64,000 nucleotides of DNA, taken from contig JAVSML010024368.1 in assembly GCA_038503035.1 (NCBI GenBank), positions 273,448-337,447 of the forward strand. Reading direction: 5' to 3'. Position 1 is the stretch's first letter. Each line of letters opens with the position of its first letter. Of this stretch, positions 58,311 to 64,000 are shown piece by piece. Below the pieces are notes generated by a model. That model saw only the letters and a program-made list of their open reading frames with translations. It made no database searches and was not told the DNA's origin. The position numbers and the translations under genes are program-made. Origin of the DNA: Crocodylus rhombifer. Its lineage: Eukaryota > Chordata > Crocodylia > Crocodylidae.

Positions 58311-58830
58311 TAGGGTGACCATATGTCCCAGATTTTATAGGCCATTCCAGTGTCACACCTGGTTGGTGTAAATTGAAGCAAAAGTCCCAGCTTTGGCTGC
58401 TGCAGGCACAGACAGAGGCTGCTGCCACTGGCAGTAGCCAGCTCGGTTCCTGCTGAGCAGTGGGTGAAGGAGAGGAGCCAGTTGGCCTGGGCACTGCTCC
58501 TTCTGCCTGGGGAGGATGGGCCAGGGAAGGTGGTCTGGGTTCAAGCACCTGTGTGGGGTGAGCCAGGGTGGATGCCTGCCACCAGCAGCCTCATGCCTTG
58601 GTGCTATGGCTGCTGCCAAGCCCCAGGCTGTGCATGGTGCCCCATGTGGCTGTCAGTGGCGAGGAGGAGAGGCTGCTTCCAGCTAGGTTCAACCTCTGTG
58701 TGCAGGGGATGGAGCTCAGTCATGGTGCTCTACCCTATCCTTTCCTGTCCTCAGGGCTCCTGGGAGCTGCGGGTTCTGGGGAGGGGTGCGTATGTATGTG
58801 TGTGTACCTGTGCATGTGTGTGCACATCCT
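58311..58830. mobile_element. hAT-like element start with GC-rich body (3' end unclear)
   Basis: TAGGGTGACCATATGTCCCA followed by GATTTTATAGG is a common reptilian hAT-like terminus. The body is GC-rich to about 58770 and then GT-rich (58790-58830). No inverse end was found nearby. A related inverse end, AATATGGTAATCCT, lies at 60115-60128, inside another element. Confidence 0.5.
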
Positions 58831-59687
58831 GGATTACCTTAACAATAATATATGCATAAGGAATCCTGCCTTTCCCAGAGGGAATTTGCTATACTTTTTC
58901 CTCAGAGTTGATGCAAGAAGGACAGAAAATGGAGCTCAAGAGGTGTTCCTGGATCATTGGGAGCCATATAGTGTCCTGTTACCTTATCACAGAAAGTGAG
59001 AACACTGAGAGTCATAAAACTGTTCCTAATTTTAGTCTTTACTGTAAGCTTAATTGTGACTTTCACTTATTCTGCAATAAGTTAAATAGTTCCTTTTATT
59101 AGTTGAACAAAGGCTTGAATCACATATCTCTATACTGAATTGTAATAATTAAAAGTAATTACAGAATAATATTGAAGAATTGCTTGGATCATTTGTTGTA
59201 CTTGTATTATTCATTTACTTCAAGATGCATTCACTTCAGTTGAGTATGCATGAAAATAAGCCTCATGAGAACATAGGAATTACAATACTAAAGCATCCTG
59301 TTGGTCCATTTATTTATTTTGGACAACGTCTGAGACAGGATGCCTATGCCAAGTATTACAAGGGAAGCCATAAATCCCATAATACGTATTAGTTGTATGA
59401 CATGGGGAGAAGTGACAGCCTCAGCCTGACCCATATGGTAAACAGCAGGTCCTAAACTAGTGCTCACTGAAGTCAAAGGAGGCTTTAGCATGCCTGCTCT
59501 GAATGAACAGGATAGATGCCTCCTGTAAATATTTGTAGACTATTATAATGGCATTGTTGCTGCTAATATGAATGTCTAATATATATTTGAATAGTTACCA
59601 CAATACTTTTGTGTCAGTTATTTCTCTGTTGATTATATATGTATATTATATATTTCCTTCTGTTCACCTGAATGTCATGCTTTTTAA
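58831..59687. other. Intron, unique sequence
   Basis: No gene or repeat recognised. Confidence 0.45.
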
Positions 59688-60947
59688 TAGGGCTGTCAAA
59701 TGATTAAAAACATTGATTGTGATTAGTTGCATAATTAGAAGAATTAGTTGCAATTAATTGTGATTTTAATGGCACAGCTAAAAACTCAAAATAATGCACA
59801 GAAAAACTCAAAACTGTGCAAAATTATGTAGGTACCTTGTATGGTTGGAGGGTGTGTAGGTGTGGGGGGCTGTGTGTGTGGTTTGGAACCTGGCGAGGGG
59901 AGGTCCCTGCAGGGGGGACCCGCACACACCTTGGCAGGATGCAGGTTACTGTGAGCCAGGAGTGAGGTACAGCAGCAGGGCTGGGGGAGGGGGGAACTGT
60001 GGCTTGGGAGTGAGGGGCAAGGTATGGGCATATCACTGCCCCCCACACAATCATATTACCCACCTCCCTCCCACATACACATGCAACACAGGTGTCCTCT
60101 TTTTTGAAAATGGAAATATGGTAATCCTACAGGAATGTAGCCTGGTGGTGTGTAGAGCAGCGCCCAGTAAATAAATCTGTGGAGAGGAAGGGGGAGAGGT
60201 AAGAGGTAGGAGCACAGATTGAGTGAGGGAGAGAGTGGGACAGGGGCAGGAGCTGGGGTGAATGGGACCTTAGGGCCAGGGTTGGTCATGGGATGGAGCT
60301 GTGGAAGCCTTGTGCAGGGGTATGGGTGGGTTGGTTCCCAGCTGCTGCACAGACCCCCCCAGGGAGTCATGGGGAGCATGTGCCCCCCAGATTTGTGTGG
60401 GGGGCAGAAGCAGGCTGTCCACTGTGGACTTGGGCTCTGCACCATGCTGCCTTTGCCCCAGGAGTCGTATGCTGGCCATGTGTTCCTTGCCTGCCTGGTG
60501 GCAGGAGGCACAACATGTCATCACACAGCTCCGGAAGCAAAGGCAGCAGGGCACAGAGCCCCAGCCTGCAGCAGACAGTCTGCCTCTGCCCCACACACAG
60601 AATAGCATTGTGATAACTATTCAAATGTATATGCATGCTGTGGCTGTGTGCCTGCATGTGGCATCCTGATATGACACCAATATATTGGTGCACCTCTAGC
60701 ATGTGTGTGCCATCCATCCCCACCCTATCCTGCTGCAGCAGCCCAGAGCCTGCACTGTCCTGTGGCTCCTCTACACTGCCACTGCTGCCCTGCTGGGTGG
60801 CCCAGATGTGGCAGTGATGGCGGTGGACAGGAGCCTGGGCACAGGCTCTAAAACCATGTGTGTGATTAACACGTTAAAAAAATTAATGTGGTAATTGGTT
60901 GTTGTGTTAATCGCACACATGAACTGTGATTAATTGACTACTTTTTA
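59688..60947. mobile_element. hAT element, about 1.26 kb (TAGGGCTGTCAA type)
   Basis: The left end TAGGGCTGTCAAATGATTAA, with GATTGTGATTAG and GCAATTAATTGTGATTTTAA inside it, is a well-known reptilian hAT terminus. The right end has inverse motifs (TTAATCGCACACATG, GTGATTAATTGACTAC) but is eroded. The core 59870-60600 is GC-rich and shares modules with the core at 55000-55650 and with 62240-62560. No clear target duplication. Confidence 0.7.
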
Positions 60948-62092
60948 GTTTAATTAAATATTCTCTTTTATTGTCAGAAAGAATGAATAGGAACAGTTGA
61001 TGAATTCTCTATTAGTAACAGGATACTTTAGTGGATGCTGATGTGCTTTCCTTCTCTCGGTTCCCCCCACCATTGGTTCCTTTTTGGGGTACACATTCGG
61101 TAGTTTCAGTAAATTTAGTAGATATGCTTGTTTCCCTACCTAGTTTATACATATTACTATATTAGCATTTCTTTTCAGATGCTGTAGGAGGTTTATTTGG
61201 CTTTATTATAGTAACTAGCAATTCTGGCACCTGGGGCAGAGATGTTGTTGACTGCCAGGGAGGGCATGGGTGAAATTAACCAGCTGAGAACAGAGGTATG
61301 GAGTGCTGCAGGACTGCAGGATGCTGTGGGCACCCCTTCTAAATTGGAGCCCTACTAGCCACACTCAAGCTAGTTATGTTAGTATAGTCATGTGTTCTTT
61401 TCTAAACCCATAAGTTGAATGCTTGAGCAGTATCTTGTATTTAAATTTGCATAAATGCTGTATTTTCTTAGATTCCACATGCATCTTTCCACCCAAAATT
61501 GACGTGTGTGTGTGTTAAGGAGGAAAGCTGGTTTTCTAACCAAGAGATAAGTACTCTGCTTTGATTGCCAGTCCACAGTACAGTCTATTGATTTAATGGT
61601 TCATTATTATTTACTCCACAGGTCTTAACAATCATCTTTCCTTTGTTAATGGTCTTGATAGTCTTCTAATCAAGCTAACCTTTCTTGAAGCATTTTTGCT
61701 GTCTGCTGGCTTCTCCTGGTCTTTTTCCTCCTATTTCATAGGTCTGGAGACTACTTAGCTCTTTTCAAAATCATCATTTTAAAACACAAATGTGGTGTCA
61801 TTTTATTCTATGCTTTTGCGCATTGAAATATCACAACACAGTTTATCACAAATGCAAGGTTTAGGATTAAGGCTGTGGAGACCCTGTTGGACTTTATTGC
61901 CTTGCCAGAGCTATGTAGACAACCTTATATAATACTTTTGTGTTTTATGATTTAAAATGTTTTCTGCCAGTCTCATGTTTATATGGGAATTAATTTAATC
62001 TCACCTTTTTCTATGAAAATGGAGACAAGAAAAGTGGGAATCTAAAGAAATGATGGAACTTTTAAGTTAACAATTTATTTTTGGAGTTGTAT
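60948..62092. other. Intron, unique sequence
   Basis: A GC-richer patch at 61215-61370 may be MITE-derived. No gene recognised. Confidence 0.4.
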
Positions 62093-63414
62093 CTTATTAG
62101 CAGCGATCCTGGTTTTCCCCGATTAAAAAATCAACATTTATCTGGTAAAAAAAAAAATCACATTCTCTGTTAAAACCCCCAAAATCCATGATTAAAATTA
62201 AAACTGCCCCCCACAGCCTTGCGGGTGCCCCCAGCTGCCAGAGGTGTGGACCCGGGCCCTCTTCCCCCTGCTCCCCCCCAGCTGCGGGCTTGGGTGGGGC
62301 AGTTCCCCATTGCTGAATGCACTCCCAGGGGGCAGGGGGGACCCATGCCCCCCAGATATGTACCAGGGGCAGGTGCAGGCTGAGGCCTCAATGTGGCCTA
62401 GGGCCTCAATGCGAGGCTGTAGGGGCCCAGCGGGGAGCAGGGCCATGGGTGGCTCGCCTGGGGGAGAGGGAGGGCCAGTTCCCCACTGCTGTGTGCACTC
62501 CTGGGGAGCAGGGGAGACCCACAACCTCAGATCTGTCCCCAGGGCAGGCACAGGCTGTGGGCTTGAGCTTCCACCCTGCTGCCAGAGCTGGTGGGTGCAA
62601 CCTGGCGCAGCTGGGGAAAGTGAGACCATGCTGGGATTCCTCACTGGTGCAAGTTTCCTTCCTGGTGCCCTGGTGACACACCTTCTGTGCCTGTCGCTGC
62701 TTTGAGGGGTACATCCTTGCACCACTGACCTTGCTGCAGCCCCACGTGCAGGAGACACATCGCCAGGGCAGCGGAGGGATGAGAAACAGTGAGGAGGTTA
62801 TCCATGTGACTCCTCCACTCTCTGCCACTCTGGGCCATGGTGGGGGTGGGGGTGGATGGGAAGCAGGGCAACAGGGAACAGCAGTGAGCAGGAGGCACAG
62901 ATCTGGGGCAGATCTGGGGGACGCAGTTCCCCTCTTCCCCCCAAGAGGGCACATGGCCCTGAAGAACAGGCCCTCCTTCTCCCCCTCCCCCTGACAAACC
63001 ACCATGGCCCCCTCCTTCTTGCTGTGGCCCTGCAGCCACGCATTGTGACCCTGGGGCCCAAGCCTCACCCAACTGGGTAGGAGCCCCAGCTTTGCTCAGC
63101 TCCCTCTCTCCCTAAAGGGGTCTCAGTCCTTTTCTCTTCCCCCCCCTTAACTGTTGGAGCTGCTTTGCTGGCTGCCTGGACCAAATGCATATGTATGCAT
63201 GTGGCACCCCTGTCTTTCTGCCTTCCTCCTGCTCCCTCCCAGCTCCCTGAAGGCTGGAACTGTGCCAGCCTTCAGGGAGCTATTGCAAAAAGGCAAAATC
63301 CGCAGGTTTCACTGGTAAAATGAGAAATCCATGTTTGCCTCTGGTAAAAAGCAAAATCTGCGGTTTACTCAGTTTTTCTATGCAAAATGGAAAACCCAGA
63401 TCCCTGCTTATTAG
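62093..63414. mobile_element. hAT element, 1306 bp, perfect 8-bp target duplication
   Basis: The element (62101-63406) starts CAGCGATCCTGGTTTTCC and ends GGAAAACCCAGATCCCTG: near-perfect inverted ends. CTTATTAG flanks both sides exactly (62093-62100 and 63407-63414). AT-rich subterminal regions contain repeated TCTGGTAAAA and AAAATCTGCGG motifs. The GC-rich core holds a direct duplication of about 85 bp (62297-62383 and 62480-62560) that is also present in two other hATs. ORFs of up to 220 codons in the core show no transposase motif. Confidence 0.92.
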
Positions 63415-64000
63415 TTACCTTAATGAAAGCCATCTTGATGTTTTTGCCTACCACAGTTTAGAAAAAAATGACTTGAACGTTGTGTGTGTCGCTGACAAGT
63501 ACAATTGTATGCAGTTAAACTCAGATTGGCAAAGGTGTTTAGATGATTTAGATGCTTCTGTTCCTATTGAAATAAATTCAAGGTCCCTAAGGGATGGGAA
63601 TTAGGTGCCTAAATATATGAATTGGGTGCAAAGATCTAGTTCCAAAAAGGGATTTGGATAAGGTAATGCCTAAATTTAATATATTTAGCTCTGGTTTTAA
63701 GAGTTGGGTGCCTAAATTTCATAGAGAGGAAATGGGGTGAATTAGGCACTTCAGTAGGGGATTCACTACAGCCAATACATTGACCAGGGGAGAGTCTAAA
63801 CCAGCCAATAGAAAATACTAAATGCAAGGGTGTGCCTGAAGTTGTGTTTGTTTTCTGGACTTAGGTACTTGTGTGAAACTGAGAACTATTTCCTGGATTC
63901 TGGTGCCAAAAATATTTCTTTGTGGCCATGGGACTGTCTTAGTGTTTTGTTTTAAAGCATGTTCAGAAATGGAGGCTGCCACTGTGATGCTGCCAACCTT
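63415..64000. other. Intron, with an old repeat near the window end
   Basis: GTGCCTAAAT-type motifs recur (AATTAGGTGCCTAAATATA at 63600, TTGGGTGCCTAAATTTCA at 63705, and an ATGCCTAAATTTA variant at 63667). They resemble an old amniote repeat rich in TTAGGCGCCTAA motifs. No gene recognised. Confidence 0.4.

Larger units (their letters stand above)
3786..64000 (+). other. PDE4D: PDE4D intron (5' part), after the PDE4D5 first exon
   Basis: The intron starts GTAAGAATT directly after the exon and runs beyond the window, in line with the very large PDE4D introns of vertebrates. I looked for the first exons of other long isoforms (PDE4D3, D7, D8 and D9 N-termini) and for the shared FDVDNG exon, and did not recognise any. 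Everything listed below lies in this intron on the sense strand of PDE4D. Confidence 0.85.

Noticed and set aside
62406..63068. ORF of 220 codons on the minus strand
   Set aside because: Core of the hAT element 62101-63406, with overlapping ORFs on both strands. GC-rich sequence lacks stop codons by composition; no transposase motif.
3786..64000. Further PDE4D isoform exons (PDE4D3, D7, D8, D9 first exons, shared FDVDNG exon)
   Set aside because: I looked for the known N-terminal motifs and found none. They are expected further downstream or upstream of the window.
1..64000. CRISPR arrays, operons, tRNA or rRNA genes
   Set aside because: The evenly spaced repeats present are tandem minisatellites without spacers. 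No tRNA A/B-box pair with a cloverleaf and no rRNA motif was noticed. The DNA is vertebrate intronic sequence.

Overview
The window looks like reptilian, most likely crocodilian (alligator-type), nuclear DNA. AT-rich, intron-like sequence is interrupted by CR1 LINE tails and by many non-autonomous DNA transposons of hAT, PIF/Harbinger and Tigger type with GC-rich cores. The species inference rests on recognising the CR1 3' ends and several element termini from memory, not on a search.

The only protein-coding sequence I can support is one exon on the + strand (3511-3785). It is the isoform-specific first coding exon of the long cAMP phosphodiesterase PDE4D5 (gene PDE4D), with a strong start context, an in-frame upstream stop and a GTAAGA splice donor. 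It carries the RACK1/beta-arrestin-binding N-terminus. The catalytic domain and regulatory UCR1/UCR2 modules are encoded by exons beyond the window. Positions 1-3510 hold upstream flank, probable promoter and leader. Positions 3786-64000 are the start of a very long PDE4D intron, in which I found no further coding exon.

The intron reads as a transposon archive. 1-20 kb: a CR1 tail, copies of a 0.5-1.9 kb family starting GGCTAGGGACAG (family A), a nested cluster at 12.8-16.5 kb (a Penelope-like palindrome with a 14-bp target duplication, itself split by a solo LTR with a 5-bp duplication), and a 1.6-kb element with terminal inverted repeats. 20-32 kb: a minus-strand CR1 with a readable reverse-transcriptase segment, interrupted by a plus-strand CR1; a 1.6-kb hAT; foldback DNA; a further family A copy. 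32-46 kb: small palindromic elements, a Tigger-like MITE, the largest family A copy, a Harbinger-like element with a near-perfect hairpin, and a CR1 split by a 1.5-kb hAT holding a 93-bp tandem repeat and two hairpins. 46-64 kb: many hAT elements, three of which share a GC-rich core despite different termini.

No operon, CRISPR array, rRNA, tRNA or complete gene system was found. The most interesting signal is a set of Penelope-like inverted-arm elements whose arms keep a recognisable, partly decayed hammerhead-ribozyme-like core (CTGANGA, stem II, GAAA). Next comes the recurring organisation of the DNA transposons around long palindromes and shared core modules.
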